A stretch of DNA of 5,776 nt from Gemmobacter sp. (lineage in GTDB: Bacteria; Pseudomonadota; Alphaproteobacteria; Rhodobacterales; Rhodobacteraceae), in assembly GCA_030656535.1 (NCBI GenBank), contig JAUSPL010000339.1:1-5776 (forward strand), written 5' to 3'. Position 1 is the stretch's first letter. Every line of letters begins with the position of its first letter. The notes beneath the pieces are model-generated. The model made no database searches, had not been told where the DNA came from, and was given only the letters and a program-made list of their open reading frames with translations. Positions 5,306 through 5,776 of this stretch are shown here, piece by piece. A program made the position numbers and the translations under genes.

Positions 5306-5776
5306 ATTTCTGTCGGGGCTGAGCGACACCACGCTGATGGCTTTGCCCTGGTTGTTCGAGTTCTGGGCGCTGCCGCATCAGTTGCCTCCCAACGGGGCCT
5401 GGAAAACCTGGGTCATCATGGGCGGGCGCGGTGCGGGCAAGACGCGGGCCGGGGCGGAGTGGGTGCGCGCAGAAGTCGAGGGTGCGCGCCCGTCCGACCC
5501 CGGCCGATCGCGCCGGGTGGCGCTTGTGGGGGAAACCATCGATCAGGTCCGCGAGGTGATGATCTTTGGCGACAGTGGGATCCTTGCCTGTTCGCCCCCG
5601 GACCGGCGCCCGGATTGGGAGGCTGGGCGCAAGCGGCTGGTCTGGCCCAATGGTGCCGTGGCGCAAGTGTTTTCGGCGCACGATCCGGAAAGTCTGCGGG
5701 GGCCACAGTTCGATGCGGCCTGGGTTGACGAACTGGCCAAGTGGAAGAAGGCGCAAGACACCTGGGATCAGTTGCA
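5253..5776 (+). CDS. GTA-type terminase large subunit, 5' part (runs off the window)
   Basis: The first 174 residues of a terminase large subunit, the ATPase-nuclease that pumps DNA into a capsid; the gene continues past the edge. The segment ALPWLFEFWALPHQLPP (residues 30-46) resembles the N-terminal region of GTA terminases. Walker A is GGRGAGKT at 57-64. Walker B is in FDAAWVDELAKW (153-164), with D159-E160 as the likely metal and catalytic pair. Between them lie VALVGETIDQVREVM (89-103) and SLRGPQFD (147-154), the usual spacing for this fold. The nuclease domain is outside the window. ATG 5253 gives a start 53 bases inside terS and has no clear Shine-Dalgarno motif, so coupled translation is likely. 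In-frame GTG codons at 5295 and 5298 behind GGAGG-like bases are possible later starts. It could belong to a GTA or to a related prophage; the housekeeping neighbours and small g1-like partner favour a GTA. Confidence 0.93.
   Translation, partial: MKSGAAWLASATPEVVDEFLSGLSDTTLMALPWLFEFWALPHQLPPNGAWKTWVIMGGRGAGKTRAGAEWVRAEVEGARPSDPGRSRRVALVGETIDQVREVMIFGDSGILACSPPDRRPDWEAGRKRLVWPNGAVAQVFSAHDPESLRGPQFDAAWVDELAKWKKAQDTWDQL

Overview
The window looks like chromosomal DNA from a GC-rich alphaproteobacterium, most likely a Rhodobacterales (Roseobacter/Rhodobacter-type) species. Three things point there: the order fabG-acpP-fabF-mltG, the sequence character of these proteins, and the start of a gene transfer agent (GTA)-like terS-terL pair at the right edge. 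This assignment was made by reading the sequence; no database search was run. All intact genes lie on the + strand.

Left region (1-1079): no intact gene is visible. From 215 to 1006 there is a decayed gene for a secreted calcium-binding protein. It has RTX nonapeptide repeats of the GGxGxD type, then a C-terminal domain resembling the serralysin (M10) type I secretion region. It carries one in-frame stop and three frameshifts, each equivalent to loss of one base. A short gap with a weak promoter candidate leads into fabG.

Centre (1080-4795): four housekeeping genes. fabG (3-oxoacyl-ACP reductase), acpP (acyl carrier protein) and fabF (3-oxoacyl-ACP synthase II) form the elongation core of type II fatty acid synthesis. 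AcpP carries the acyl chain, FabF adds two carbons and FabG reduces the keto product. acpP appears to be its own transcription unit, with a promoter candidate upstream and a strong intrinsic terminator directly after it. fabF and mltG (endolytic murein transglycosylase) overlap by one base and are probably co-translated, linking lipid synthesis with peptidoglycan processing.

Right region (4796-5776): a regulatory leader followed by the probable head of a GTA or phage-derived packaging operon. The leader holds a near-consensus CtrA-type box, a promoter candidate with a good -35 element, and a strong terminator hairpin with a GAAA loop that sits before the next gene. Then come a GTA-type small terminase (terS, called g1 in Rhodobacter capsulatus) and the large terminase ATPase (terL, g2). 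terL overlaps terS by 53 bases and runs off the window. The most interesting part is this leader. A CtrA-like site, promoter and promoter-proximal terminator could together control GTA expression, or could produce a very short RNA.
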